Assembly (NCBI GenBank): GCA_016209015.1
Contig: JACQWY010000038.1
Location: forward strand, 62,001 to 126,000
DNA length: 64,000 nucleotides
Reading direction: 5' to 3'
DNA from: Gammaproteobacteria bacterium
GTDB taxonomy: Bacteria; Pseudomonadota; Gammaproteobacteria; Ga0077536
A program made the translations under genes and the position numbers. Positions 25,786-34,984 of this stretch are shown here, piece after piece (within the stretch, counting starts at the first letter, position 1; each line of letters opens with the position of its first letter). Under the pieces are notes generated by a model. The model saw only the letters and a program-made list of their open reading frames with translations. It was not told the DNA's origin and ran no database searches.

Positions 25786-27240
25786 TCAACCTCCTATCAT
25801 CTTCGCCGCCTGGCGATACCACTCGGCGAGGTACGGCGGAATGTAGAGCCCGAGCATGAGCCCGAGTCCGAGATGGACGAAGGTCGGCAGCAGCGCCGGC
25901 GGATGCGCGAGCGGTTGCATCGAGCTCTCGCCGAACACCATCGGCTGCACGCGCCGGAACACGGACGCGAACGCGACGCCGAGCGCGAGCAGCAGCAGCG
26001 GCGTCGCCCACGGCTGCACGCGCATCGCGGTCGTGAGGATCAGGAATTCACTCGCGAAGACGCCGAACGGCGGCATGCCGAGGATGGCGAGCGTGCCGAG
26101 CATGAGCCCCCAGCCCACTGTCGGGCTGATGCGCAGCAGGCCGCGGATCTCGCTCATGATCTGCGTGCCGGCATTCTGCGCGGCGTGACCCACGGCGAAG
26201 AAGATCGCCGACTTGATCAGCGAATGCACCGTCATATGCAGGAGGCCGGCGAAATTCGCGACCGGCCCGCCGACGCCGAACGCGAACGCCATGAGGCCGA
26301 CGTGCTCGATCGACGAATAGGCGAACATGCGCTTCACGTCGCGCTGACGGGAGATGAAGAAGGCGGCCGCGACGACGGACAGCAGTCCGAAGCCCATCAT
26401 CAGATTGCCGGCGAGGTGCGTATGCAGCGCGCCGTCAGTCAGCACCTTGCAGCGGAGGATGGCGTAGAGCGCGACGTTGAGCAGCAGGCCCGACAGCACC
26501 GCGGAGATCGGCGTGGGACCTTCGGCATGCGCGTCCGGCAGCCAGTTGTGGACGGGCACGAAGCCCGCCTTCGTGCCGTAGCCGAGGATCATGAACACGA
26601 ACGAGAGCGTCAGGATATTCGGTTCCAGCTGGCCCTTCACCGCGTCGAGATTCGTCCACAGCAACGCTCCGCCCTCCGAGCCGAGCACGCGTTCGGCCGC
26701 CATGTAGAGGAGCACCGTGCCGAACAGTGCCTGCGCGATGCCGACGCCGCAGAGGATGAAATACTTCCACGCCGCCTCGAGGCTCGCCGCCGTGCGATAG
26801 ACGCTCACGAGCAGCACGGTCGCGAGCGTCGCCGCCTCCATCGCGACCCACAGGATGCCCATATTGTTCGTCATGAGCGCGAGCAGCATCGTGAAATTGA
26901 AGAGCTGATACGCGCTGTGATAGAGCCGCATGCGCCGCGGCGTCATCTTGCCGTGGTCCCGCTCGATGCGCATGTAGGGCCGCGAGAAGAGCGCCGTCGT
27001 GAAGCCGACGAACGCCGTCAGCGTCACCAGGAAGACGTTCAGCGGATCGATGAAGAATGCCTTGTTCCAGACCATGAACGGTCCGCTCTCGATGACGTGC
27101 GTCATGAGCACGAGCGCGGCCACGAGCGTCGCGAAACTGAACGCCGCGTTGACGTCGCGCGCCGCGTCGCGATGCCCGACGAAGGCGAGCAGGAGACCGC
27201 CGGCGAGCGGGAGACCGAGGACCGAGGCCAGGGCTTCCAC
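25786..27240 (-). CDS. Ehr antiporter-like membrane subunit (HyfF/NuoN-like)
   Basis: This 484-residue, roughly fourteen-helix protein is of the NuoL/M/N Mrp-antiporter family. It keeps the channel-lysine and loop segments YGTKAGFVPVHNWLPDAHAEGPTPISAVLSGLLLN and the helix-8/12 region KRMFAYSSIEHVGLMAFAFG. Such subunits translocate protons or Na+. The GTG start at 27240 follows AAGGAGGAATGA, a strong ribosome site, and directly abuts the stop of the hyfE-like gene. Confidence 0.9.
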   Translation of the reverse strand: MEALASVLGLPLAGGLLLAFVGHRDAARDVNAAFSFATLVAALVLMTHVIESGPFMVWNKAFFIDPLNVFLVTLTAFVGFTTALFSRPYMRIERDHGKMTPRRMRLYHSAYQLFNFTMLLALMTNNMGILWVAMEAATLATVLLVSVYRTAASLEAAWKYFILCGVGIAQALFGTVLLYMAAERVLGSEGGALLWTNLDAVKGQLEPNILTLSFVFMILGYGTKAGFVPVHNWLPDAHAEGPTPISAVLSGLLLNVALYAILRCKVLTDGALHTHLAGNLMMGFGLLSVVAAAFFISRQRDVKRMFAYSSIEHVGLMAFAFGVGGPVANFAGLLHMTVHSLIKSAIFFAVGHAAQNAGTQIMSEIRGLLRISPTVGWGLMLGTLAILGMPPFGVFASEFLILTTAMRVQPWATPLLLLALGVAFASVFRRVQPMVFGESSMQPLAHPPALLPTFVHLGLGLMLGLYIPPYLAEWYRQAAKMIGG

Positions 27241-27900
27241 TCATTCCTCCTTGAGACGTTCGAGATGGCGGATGTCCAGGCTGTCGAACTGCTCGCGGAT
27301 CTGGAACATGAAGACACCGAGGATGAGGATGCCGACGAGCACGTCGAGTGCGATGCCGAGCTCGACCACCATCGGCATGCCGTAGGTCGCAGCCGTCGCC
27401 GCGAAGAACAGCGCGTTCTCCATCGACAGGAAGCCGATGACCTGCGGGATCGCCTTGGCACGCGTGATCATCATCATGAAGGAGAGCAGCACGCAGGCGA
27501 GGGCGATGCCGAGCGTGCCGCGCGCGACCGTCGCCGAGAGCTTCGCGATCGGCAGCGCCAAGTTGAACGCGAAGATCACGAGCCCGATGCCGACGATCAT
27601 CATGGTCGGGATGTTGATCAGGGTCTCGATGTCCCAGCGCACGTTCAGGCGGTCGATCGCCCGGTGCAGCAGCAGCGGAATGGCCACGACTTTCAGCAGA
27701 AAGGTCAAGCCGGCGGAGAAATAGAGGTGCGGCTGATTCGTGGCGTAACCGACGAGTATCGTGGCCGCGACGAGCGTCGCGCCCTGCAGGGTGAAGAGAT
27801 GGATCAGCGAGAGGATGCGGCGCTGCGAGATCATCGCGAACGACAGCATGAGCAGCGCCGAGGCGAGCAGATTCACGAATTGCGAGAGCAGAGCGTTCAT
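27241..27900 (-). CDS. Ehr membrane subunit (HyfE-like)
   Basis: This 219-residue protein has about seven hydrophobic helices and resembles HyfE of hydrogenase-4, which combines features of NuoK and part of an adjacent small subunit (FSMENALFFAATAATYGMPMVVELGIALDVLVG matches the NuoK-like segment with its membrane Glu residues). It lies one base after the hyfC-like stop codon, indicating tight co-translation. Function is inferred from the family: part of the ion-translocating membrane arm. Confidence 0.86.
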   Translation of the reverse strand: MNALLSQFVNLLASALLMLSFAMISQRRILSLIHLFTLQGATLVAATILVGYATNQPHLYFSAGLTFLLKVVAIPLLLHRAIDRLNVRWDIETLINIPTMMIVGIGLVIFAFNLALPIAKLSATVARGTLGIALACVLLSFMMMITRAKAIPQVIGFLSMENALFFAATAATYGMPMVVELGIALDVLVGILILGVFMFQIREQFDSLDIRHLERLKEE

Positions 27901-27901
27901 C

Positions 27902-28849
27902 TCAGGTTCCGAGCAGGATGTGGACCAGCATGCCGATCACGGCGAGCAGGAACGCCGCGGCGAGGAATTCGGGCACCCGGAAGATGCGCATCTTCGCCGA
28001 CACCGTCTCGAAGACTGCGAGCGCGATACCGCCGATCGCGAGCTTGAGCACGAGCACCGGCAGCGCCAGGATCAGCGCGAGCGGTGCCTGTGCCTCGGCC
28101 ACGCCCCACGGGAAGAAGAGCGCGAGGCCGATGCAGGAATACGCGAAGAGCTTGAGGCTCGCCGCCCATTCGATGAGCGCGAGATGGCGTCCCGAATACT
28201 CGAGGATCATCGCCTCGTGGATCATGGTGAGCTCGAGATGCGTCGTCGGATTGTCGACCGGCACGCGCGCGTTCTCGGCGAGCGACACCATGGTGAAGGC
28301 GACGCTCGCGAACGCGAGGCTCGGATAGATGGCGAGCTCGCGGTGTGCGAGCGTCTCGACGATCGTCGTCAGTGACGTCGACTTCGAGATCAGCGAGGCG
28401 CTGAACAGCACCATCAGCAGCGCCGGCTCGGCGAGGAAACCGATCAGCATCTCGCGGCGCGCGCCGAGCGTGCCGAACGAGGTGCCGATGTCCATCGCGG
28501 CGAGCGAGATGAACACCCGCGCGAGCGCGAACAGGCCGACGAGCGCAATCGCGTCCGCCGCCGGTGCGAGCGGCAGGTCCGTCGAGAGCGTCGGCACGAT
28601 GCCGCAGGCGAGCACCATGCAGCCGAACACGATGTAGGGCGCGGCACGGAAGAGCGGCGAGGCGTGCTCGGCGACGACGGCCTCTTTGATGAAGAGCTTG
28701 TGCAGAGTGCGGAACGGCAGGAAGAGGCTCGGGGCCGTGCGATTCTGCAATCGCGCACGCCACTGGTTCACCCAGCCGGTGAGCAGCGGCCCGAGCAGCA
28801 GGGCGACCAGGATTTCGAGCGCCTGCGAGGCGAAGGCGAGCGCGTTCAC
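27902..28849 (-). CDS. Ehr membrane subunit (HyfC/NuoH-like)
   Basis: This 315-residue protein is of the NuoH/HycD family that anchors the peripheral arm. It shows the conserved charged loops around LQNRTAPSLFLPFRTLHKLF, MDIGTSFGTLGARREMLIGFLAEPAL and VDNPTTHLELTMIHEAMILEYSGR. It starts with GTG at 28849, which overlaps the stop of the hyfB-like gene (GTGA), and the long upstream frame is not coding. About eight membrane helices are predicted. Confidence 0.9.
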   Translation of the reverse strand: MNALAFASQALEILVALLLGPLLTGWVNQWRARLQNRTAPSLFLPFRTLHKLFIKEAVVAEHASPLFRAAPYIVFGCMVLACGIVPTLSTDLPLAPAADAIALVGLFALARVFISLAAMDIGTSFGTLGARREMLIGFLAEPALLMVLFSASLISKSTSLTTIVETLAHRELAIYPSLAFASVAFTMVSLAENARVPVDNPTTHLELTMIHEAMILEYSGRHLALIEWAASLKLFAYSCIGLALFFPWGVAEAQAPLALILALPVLVLKLAIGGIALAVFETVSAKMRIFRVPEFLAAAFLLAVIGMLVHILLGT

Positions 28850-30870
28850 GAGCGCACCAGCACGAGCATCGCGAGCAGCGTGATGAAGCTGTAGAGCAGA
28901 TACACCGCGATCCGGCCCTGCTGCAGCGTGCCGATGAGCCGCGCCGCGCGCTCGACGACCGCGGCGATCGGCAGATACAGCCAGTGCCAGAAGTGGTCGG
29001 CGATCGTCACGTGATAACGCGGCGCCTCGTCGCCGGGATCCGGCAGCTCGCGCGTCATACGGAAGAACGGCTCGAAGATCTGGCGTATCGGCTGGCCGAA
29101 GCCCTCGGCCGTGTCCTGCATGCGCGCGGTCTGCCAGGGATAACCGCAGTCCCAGGGCGCTGCGCGGCGCACGCGTCCGTGGTAGAGGAGGCGCACGACG
29201 AGAAAGGCGAGCAGGAAGCACGCCGCGACGCCGAGCAGGAAGATGATAGGTCCGTAGCTCGCGCGATCGACCGCGACCGGCACGAGCAGCCAGCCGTGAC
29301 CCGCCACGTTGTCACCGAGGCCGGCGTGCACGAGCAGCCGCGTCACGGGATCGATGATCTGGATGAATTGTTCGGGCTGCAGTCCCAGCGCGATGCACCC
29401 CATGACGAGCCAGGCCATGCCGCCGCGCTCCCAGGGGCCGGCATCGCGCGCGCGCTGGAGCTTCTCCTCGCGCGGCTGGCCGAGAAAGATGATGCCGAAG
29501 AACTTCACCATCGTGTAACCGGCGAGCGCCGCGACGAGCGCGATGAGCGCCGCGACGACCGGGATCAGCATGTTGAGGAACGAATCCGGCAAGCCCGGCG
29601 TGAACAGGAAGCTCTGCAGCAGCAGCCATTCGGACACGAATCCCGAGAACGGCGGCAGGCCCGCGCTCGCGAGCACGCCGATCAGTGTCACCCACGCGAT
29701 CCACGGCGTGAAGCGGATGAGCCCGCCGAGGCGCCCGAGATTGCGTTCGCCCGTCGCATGGAGCACGGACCCCGTGCTGAGGAACAGCAGGCTCTTGAAG
29801 AAGGCATGGCTCGCGACGTGATAGAGGCTCGCGGTCAGCGCGAGCGCCGCGAGAGGCTTCATGCCGTAGGACGAGAACACCACGGCAAGCCCGATGCCCG
29901 CGCAGAGCAGCCCGATGTTCTCTATGGACGAGTACGCCAGCAGGCGTTTCATGTCGACCTGCGCCGCGGCGAACACGACGCCGAACAGCGCGCTCGCGAG
30001 CCCGAGCGCGAGCATCAGCACGCCCCACCACCAGCGCTGCGTCTGCAGGAGATCGAAGCTCACGCGGAGGATGCCGTAGATCGCGGTCTTCAGCATCACG
30101 CCGCTCATGAGCGCCGAGACCGGCGAGGGTGCGGCGGGATGCGCTTCCGGCAACCACACGTGCAAGGGCAGCAGGCCCGCCTTCGCGCCGAAACCGAACA
30201 GCGCGAGCAGGAAGGCAGCCGAGCTCCAGAACGAAGTGAGATGCTGGGCGCGCATGTTCGCGAACGTGTAATCGCCGGTGTTCGCCTGCAGCACGCCGAA
30301 GCAGAGCAGGATCGCTATCGCGCCGATGTGCGCGACGAGGAGATAGAGATAGCCGGCCTCGCGGATTTCGGGAATGCGATGGTTCGCGGTGACGAGGAAG
30401 AACGAGGACAGCGCCATCGTCTCCCAGGCGACCATGAACACATACGCATCGTCGGCGAGCACGACGAGCGCCATGGTCGCGAGAAAGGCGTGGTACTCGA
30501 GGCAGATGAGCCCGGGCGGCGTGCCCTCCCCGCGCCCGAAGTAGCCCGCCGCATAGACGCTCACGCCGGCCCCGGTCGCACCGATCACGAGCAGGAAGAA
30601 CGAGGAGAGCCCATCGAGCCGGAGATGGAACGGCAGACCGGGGAGACCGAGCGGCAGCACCGCCGTCGCCGGCTCCTGGAACACCGCCGTCAGGGCGATG
30701 CCGGAGAGCAGGAGACCCAGGAGTCCGCCGAGCGGGAACAGCACCTTCGTCACGAAGCCGAAGCGCCGCAGCGCGAATACGCCGGTCGCGCCGAGCGCGA
30801 GCCAGGCGGTGACGACCGCGAGCACGCCGTCGAGCTGCTGCCAGTGGGCAAAGTCGGGGAGCAGGCTCAT
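28846..30870 (-). CDS. Ehr antiporter-like membrane subunit (HyfB/NuoL-like)
   Basis: The first gene of the operon encodes 674 residues, the size of HyfB. It has about sixteen hydrophobic helices, the antiporter core FGAKAGLLPLHVWLPEAHPAAPSPVSALMSG and VDMKRLLAYSSIENIGLL, and a C-terminal extension with RMTRELPDPGDEAPRYHVTIADHFWHWLY as in HycC/HyfB. It would provide an ion channel of the complex. The ATG at 30870 is chosen from homology; upstream sequence of 261 bp holds the likely promoter. Confidence 0.9.
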   Translation of the reverse strand: MSLLPDFAHWQQLDGVLAVVTAWLALGATGVFALRRFGFVTKVLFPLGGLLGLLLSGIALTAVFQEPATAVLPLGLPGLPFHLRLDGLSSFFLLVIGATGAGVSVYAAGYFGRGEGTPPGLICLEYHAFLATMALVVLADDAYVFMVAWETMALSSFFLVTANHRIPEIREAGYLYLLVAHIGAIAILLCFGVLQANTGDYTFANMRAQHLTSFWSSAAFLLALFGFGAKAGLLPLHVWLPEAHPAAPSPVSALMSGVMLKTAIYGILRVSFDLLQTQRWWWGVLMLALGLASALFGVVFAAAQVDMKRLLAYSSIENIGLLCAGIGLAVVFSSYGMKPLAALALTASLYHVASHAFFKSLLFLSTGSVLHATGERNLGRLGGLIRFTPWIAWVTLIGVLASAGLPPFSGFVSEWLLLQSFLFTPGLPDSFLNMLIPVVAALIALVAALAGYTMVKFFGIIFLGQPREEKLQRARDAGPWERGGMAWLVMGCIALGLQPEQFIQIIDPVTRLLVHAGLGDNVAGHGWLLVPVAVDRASYGPIIFLLGVAACFLLAFLVVRLLYHGRVRRAAPWDCGYPWQTARMQDTAEGFGQPIRQIFEPFFRMTRELPDPGDEAPRYHVTIADHFWHWLYLPIAAVVERAARLIGTLQQGRIAVYLLYSFITLLAMLVLVRS

Positions 30871-31108
30871 CGTTCCGCGAAGCACCGCTCCCGAACGGGC
30901 GCCGCGTGGCCGGTCACCGGTCGGGGACCGGGTCGGCACGCCCGGAAGCGGGCGCCAAACGGCAGGGCCATGATCAAGAAGGACCTCCAGGAGTTTCGCG
31001 GCCGGTTCACCTGCTGCAGGCGACGAGCCCCGGCGCGAACCGGCGGTCACGACGAACGGCCGGTATCACGTGGGTTCGCATTATATGAAACTATGATTCC
31101 ATTTCAAT

Positions 31109-31123
31109 GTTAATTTTATTAAC
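31109..31123. promoter_or_regulatory. palindromic operator for the RHH protein (candidate)
   Basis: GTTAAT-TTT-ATTAAC is a perfect 6-bp inverted repeat in a markedly AT-rich stretch (about 31080-31135) of an otherwise GC-rich region. It ends eight bases before the ATG of a ribbon-helix-helix protein gene, the usual place for an autoregulatory site. Confidence 0.6.
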
Positions 31124-31131
31124 ATAATTGA

Positions 31132-31326
31132 ATGGAGAACCGCACTGCCCGCCTCACCGTGCTCATCGATCCGGAGAAGAAACGGATTTTCGAAGAGACC
31201 TGCGCGCGTTTCGACCTGACGCCGTCGCAGGTCGTGCGCAGATTGATACGGCAGTACATCCTCGACAACGCGGGCGATCGCCCGCTGCCGGAGTGGCTGC
31301 GCACGCGCGAAGCCGCCGACCGGTAG
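31132..31326 (+). CDS. Small ribbon-helix-helix DNA-binding protein
   Basis: This 64-residue protein reads as a single ribbon-helix-helix (CopG/Arc-like) domain: a beta strand ARLTVLIDPEKKRIF, then helix-turn-helix FEETCARFDLTPSQVVRRLIRQYILDN. These proteins bind palindromic AT-rich DNA as dimers, alone or as antitoxins. No toxin gene is adjacent, and it lies between the Ehr operon promoter and a greB-like gene, so a local regulator is likely. It ends nine bases from the convergent greB-like gene. Almost no ribosome site precedes its ATG. Confidence 0.75.
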   Translation: MENRTARLTVLIDPEKKRIFEETCARFDLTPSQVVRRLIRQYILDNAGDRPLPEWLRTREAADR

Positions 31327-31335
31327 CCGCGCCGC

Positions 31336-31848
31336 TCAGGCGCTCGCGTCCGGCTCCGCCTCGTAACGCAAACCGACAATCTCGAGCTCGAGCGCGCCTT
31401 GCGGCCGCGGCCACACCACCGTGTCACCGGGCGCGTGACCGATGAGCGCGCGCGCGAGCGGCGAGATCCAACTGATGCGTCCGCGCTCGGGATCGGTCTC
31501 GTCCTCACCGACGATCGTGAACGTCCAGCGTCTGTCGTCCTCGTCGAGCAGTTCCACCGTCGCGCCGAAGCGCACGTCCGCGAGCGCTGGCGAGCCGACG
31601 TCGACGGGCACCGCCTCCTCGAGGAGCGCCACGAGATCGCGGCGGCGGATCTTGAGGCGGCGGATTTCCGCCTTCTGCGCAAAGTCCTCCCCGGCCCCCG
31701 CGGCGGCGAGCTCGCGCTGCAACTGCTCGAGCTCGCGCTGGCGTGCGACGAGCCCGCCGCGCGTGATGTAACAGGGCTGGACGCGCGGCGCGCGCGGCGG
31801 CAGCTCCTCGTCCTCGCCGTCAGACTCCTTGACGAACGCGCGACTCAT
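31336..31848 (-). CDS. greB: GreA/GreB-family transcription elongation factor
   Basis: Gre factors rescue backtracked RNA polymerase. The 170-residue product shows a coiled-coil N-terminus (GGLVARQRELEQLQRELAAA; FAQKAEIRRLKIRRRDLVALLEEA) and a FKBP-like C-terminal domain with WTFTIVGEDETDPERGRISWISPLARALIG. Length and KAE-like loop resemble GreB. An acidic, Glu-rich N-terminal 20 residues is extra. Four bases separate it from the glycosyltransferase gene at 31852, with which it may share a transcript. Confidence 0.85.
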   Translation of the reverse strand: MSRAFVKESDGEDEELPPRAPRVQPCYITRGGLVARQRELEQLQRELAAAGAGEDFAQKAEIRRLKIRRRDLVALLEEAVPVDVGSPALADVRFGATVELLDEDDRRWTFTIVGEDETDPERGRISWISPLARALIGHAPGDTVVWPRPQGALELEIVGLRYEAEPDASA

Positions 31849-31851
31849 CGT

Positions 31852-33504
31852 TCAGCCGTCCGTCACCGGCCGCAGGATCACGAGCTTGTCCTCGTCGCCG
31901 CCGCGCTTGCGGCTCATGAGCTCGGTCACGCCGAAACGCGCCGCGAAGCTCGCGAGCGCCTTGCCGCGCACCACGAGCACGAGGCGCCGCTCCCGCGATT
32001 TCACGAGCAGCTTCTGCACGTCATCGGGGTCTTTCACGGTATGGACGTGCCGCCCCGTGTAATAGACGAAAGGTGCGGCGGTGATGCCCTGGATCGCGAG
32101 CGGCGTATCGGGCCCGAGCTCGGCAGCGGCGCGCGTCGCGAGCGCGTGGAGATCGTAACGCTCGCTGTCCCAGAGGATGCCCTTCTCCGCCGCCACGGTC
32201 CACACCGCCGCCGCAGCGAGCGCGCAGATCACGAGGCTGCCCGTGCGCGACAGGAGCACGCGCTCGGCGTGCAGCACCGTGTAGGCGACCGCCACCACGC
32301 CGAAGAGCACGAAGCCGTCGATGGACGGCGCCTCGGTGAGTCGCGGCGCGTGCCGGATCGCCCACACGCCCGCCGCGACGACGACGACCGCCTGGACGAC
32401 GAGCATGCCGTCGCGAGCCCAAGACCACGCATCGCGCCGCCCGCGATCGAGTGCGCACGTCACGCCGCGCGCGACGAGCAGACAGAGCAGCGGCAACAGC
32501 GGCAGCATGTAGAAATACCGGTACTGGTGACCGAGGCTGAACGCGATCGCCGCGACCAGCACCGGCACGCCGAGCAGCCGCAGCGCCGCACGCTCCTCGC
32601 GCCGCACGAGGCAGGGCACGGCGAGCAGCGCGAGCGGAACCCACGGCACGAGGAGCTGGAGCGGCCGATAGAAGTAATACGGGCTGCCGAAGTGCTTCGC
32701 GTCGGGCACGAGCAGGCTGCCGCCGAGCTGGCTCGTCTGCACGCCGTGACGCCCGACGCCGTGCGCGACGGCCTGCCACCACGGCAGACAGATCGCGGCG
32801 AGGACGGCCGCGCCGAGCAGCGGCCGCAGCACCGCGGCGAGCTCGCGCCACGAACGACCCTCGCGCTTCAGCACGATCACGCTCGCGACGACGAGCATCG
32901 CCGGCACCTGAGGTCCCTTCGTCATGACGGCCGCGCCGTAGGCGAGCCACATCGCGAGGCTGTAGTACCACGCGCCTGGACGCCGGCGTGCGGCGAGCAC
33001 GAACGCGCAATAGCCCGCGGCATTCCAGCACGCATAGAGCATGTCGGGGCGTGCATCGTGGGTATGGCCCGCGAACCCGGCGCTCGTCGCGAGGAGCAGC
33101 GCGGCGAGCGCCGCGGTCGCGCGGCCGTAGATCGCCGCACCCGCCAGCGCGGTGGCGAGCACGAGCCCCGCGCCCGCGAGTATCGACGGCAGCCGGGCCT
33201 GCAAGGGTCCGACGTCCGGCAGTATGCCGAACGCCCCGGCCGCGGCGCCCGCGGCCCAGTAGCTCAACGGCGGCTTCTGCAGACGCGGCTGGCCGTTGAA
33301 GTGCGGCACGAGCCAGTCGCCGCGCGTGGCCATCTCGCGTGCGGTCTGGGCGACGTAGATTTCGTGGGATTCGAGCGGCACGGTCGTGCTGCCCGGCAGG
33401 GCGACGCCGATGCCGAGCACGACGAGCGCCGCGAGCAGCACGCGCCACACGCGCTCGTTCGCGAGCAGCGCGGCGAGCGGTGACCCGGCGGTGGATTCGA
33501 TCAT
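31852..33504 (-). CDS. GT39/ArnT-like membrane glycosyltransferase
   Basis: This roughly 550-residue protein has about twelve membrane helices and the PMT/ArnT-family N-terminal loop with the catalytic acidic residue (PLESHEIYVAQTAREMATRGDWLVPHFNG followed by QKPPLSYWAAG). Such enzymes use polyprenyl-phosphate sugars in the periplasm, for example to modify lipid A with aminoarabinose. The C-terminal soluble domain matches the family. The start at 33504 is chosen by homology; the open frame continues to 33564. Substrate is not predictable. Confidence 0.85.
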   Translation of the reverse strand: MIESTAGSPLAALLANERVWRVLLAALVVLGIGVALPGSTTVPLESHEIYVAQTAREMATRGDWLVPHFNGQPRLQKPPLSYWAAGAAAGAFGILPDVGPLQARLPSILAGAGLVLATALAGAAIYGRATAALAALLLATSAGFAGHTHDARPDMLYACWNAAGYCAFVLAARRRPGAWYYSLAMWLAYGAAVMTKGPQVPAMLVVASVIVLKREGRSWRELAAVLRPLLGAAVLAAICLPWWQAVAHGVGRHGVQTSQLGGSLLVPDAKHFGSPYYFYRPLQLLVPWVPLALLAVPCLVRREERAALRLLGVPVLVAAIAFSLGHQYRYFYMLPLLPLLCLLVARGVTCALDRGRRDAWSWARDGMLVVQAVVVVAAGVWAIRHAPRLTEAPSIDGFVLFGVVAVAYTVLHAERVLLSRTGSLVICALAAAAVWTVAAEKGILWDSERYDLHALATRAAAELGPDTPLAIQGITAAPFVYYTGRHVHTVKDPDDVQKLLVKSRERRLVLVVRGKALASFAARFGVTELMSRKRGGDEDKLVILRPVTDG

Positions 33505-33617
33505 CGACGCGATCCGTCTCACTTGGAACACAGGCCGCGCAGTATACCCGGCGCGGTTTGACACTGCGGGAGTGCGACTCTATCGTTCCCGGGCCTTCAC
33601 AGCCCAGGGATCTCCGG

Positions 33618-34235
33618 ATGTTCTTCGAAACCGCGCACGGCATGCGGCCCGCGCCGCTCATCCACAATCCGTTCAATGCGCTCGTCTGCCCGCGGCCGAT
33701 CGGCTGGATCAGCACGGTGGATTCCTCGGGCGCGCACAACCTCGCCCCGTTCTCCTATTTCAACGCGGTCTCATCCGACCCGCCCTACGTGGTGTTCGCG
33801 CCGAATTCGCCGAACGCGAACCGGACGAAGGACACGTATCGCAACGTGAACGAGGTGCCGGAGTTCGTCGCGAACTTCGTGAGCGTCGCCGACGCCGAGG
33901 CGATGAACGCGAGCTCGAAGGACTATCCGCACGGCGCCGATGAATTCGCGGCCTGCGGGATCGCGGCCGCGCCGTCGCGGCTCGTACGTCCGCAGCGCGT
34001 CGCGATCGCGAAAGCCGCGCTCGAGTGCCGCGTCTTCCAGATCGTGAATCTGCCGAAGACGCCCGACGGGCGGCAGAACAACGTCGTCATCGGCGAGGTC
34101 GTCGGCATCCACGTCGCGGACGACGTGATCGTCGACGGCCGTGTCGACGAAGCGCTGCTCGCCCCGCTCTCCCGCCTCGGCTACATGAACTACGGCGTGC
34201 TCGGCCGCATCTTCGCGATGGACCGGCCGGCGTGA
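33618..34235 (+). CDS. Flavin reductase-like FMN-binding protein
   Basis: This 205-residue protein is of the flavin reductase-like family with a split-barrel FMN fold: LVCPRPIGWISTVDSSGAHNLAPFSYFNAVSSDPP holds the FMN-binding strand and KDTYRNVNEVPEFVANFVS the dimer segment. Members act as NAD(P)H:flavin reductases for two-component oxygenases or as stand-alone reductases. Gene divergence from the glycosyltransferase leaves 113 bp for promoters. The partner is not visible. Confidence 0.85.
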   Translation: MFFETAHGMRPAPLIHNPFNALVCPRPIGWISTVDSSGAHNLAPFSYFNAVSSDPPYVVFAPNSPNANRTKDTYRNVNEVPEFVANFVSVADAEAMNASSKDYPHGADEFAACGIAAAPSRLVRPQRVAIAKAALECRVFQIVNLPKTPDGRQNNVVIGEVVGIHVADDVIVDGRVDEALLAPLSRLGYMNYGVLGRIFAMDRPA

Positions 34236-34239
34236 TCGA

Positions 34240-34869
34240 TCACGCCGCCGGGCCGCGCGGCATGAGCTCGTAAGGTCCGACCCAGCCGGGCAGCGCCGCG
34301 ATTCGCGCGCGCCAGGCATCGAGGTTCGGGAACGCCGCGAAATCGAGTCCCGTCTCCTCCGGATAGTAGAGATAGCCGGCGAGCGAGAGATCGGCGATCG
34401 TCGGCCGTGCGCCGAGCAGGAAGTCGCGCCCCGCGAGATGCTGGTCGACGATGCCGAACGCGCCGGTCGCGCGCGTGCGCAGGAATTCCGTCACCGCCGT
34501 CTCGCCGGTCTTCTGCAGGCCGACGAGGAAGCGCAGCGTCGCGAAGTAGCTCGTGAATTTGTGGTTGTCGAAGAGGATCCAGCGCCAGATCTCGCGCCGT
34601 TCGCGTTCGTCGCGCGCCGCGAACTGCCCGGTGCGCTCCGCGAGGTAGTCGAGGATGACGCCCGACTGCGTGAGCCGCTCGCCGCCGTGGACGAGCACCG
34701 GCGCTTCGCCGAGCTCGTTCACGTCGCGCCGGTAGGCCTCGCCGCGCGTCTCGCCCTTGAAGAAGTCGACCCAGATCGGCTGCCAATCGGAGCCCGTCAA
34801 CGCGAGCATCGACGCAGCCTTGTAGGAGTTGCCGCTTTCGCCGAAGCAATAGAGCTGATATTCCGCCAT
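34240..34869 (-). CDS. Glutathione S-transferase family protein
   Basis: This 209-residue protein has the N-terminal thioredoxin-like domain (YQLYCFGESGNSYKAASML with a catalytic Ser position; ELGEAPVLVHGGERLTQSGVILDYLAERTG for glutathione binding) and the helical C-terminal domain (RPTIADLSLAGYLYYPEETGLD). The role is probably conjugation or isomerisation of a glutathione adduct. GAGG precedes the ATG at 34869. It converges with the flavin reductase-like gene with four bases between the stops. Confidence 0.88.
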   Translation of the reverse strand: MAEYQLYCFGESGNSYKAASMLALTGSDWQPIWVDFFKGETRGEAYRRDVNELGEAPVLVHGGERLTQSGVILDYLAERTGQFAARDERERREIWRWILFDNHKFTSYFATLRFLVGLQKTGETAVTEFLRTRATGAFGIVDQHLAGRDFLLGARPTIADLSLAGYLYYPEETGLDFAAFPNLDAWRARIAALPGWVGPYELMPRGPAA

Positions 34870-34984
34870 GCCGCACCTCGCTGACCGGTCCGCGCGCGGC
34901 CACTCCGCACGCCTTCCGATCCCGACGTTACGACGCATGACGGGGCGCCGCAAGCAGCGGCTTCCCCGCGGCCACGGCCGGCGC

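Noticed and set aside
25612-31113. 811- and 709-residue plus-strand frames opposite the Ehr genes
   Set aside because: Antisense shadows of six genes that match known families and have ribosome sites and overlaps.
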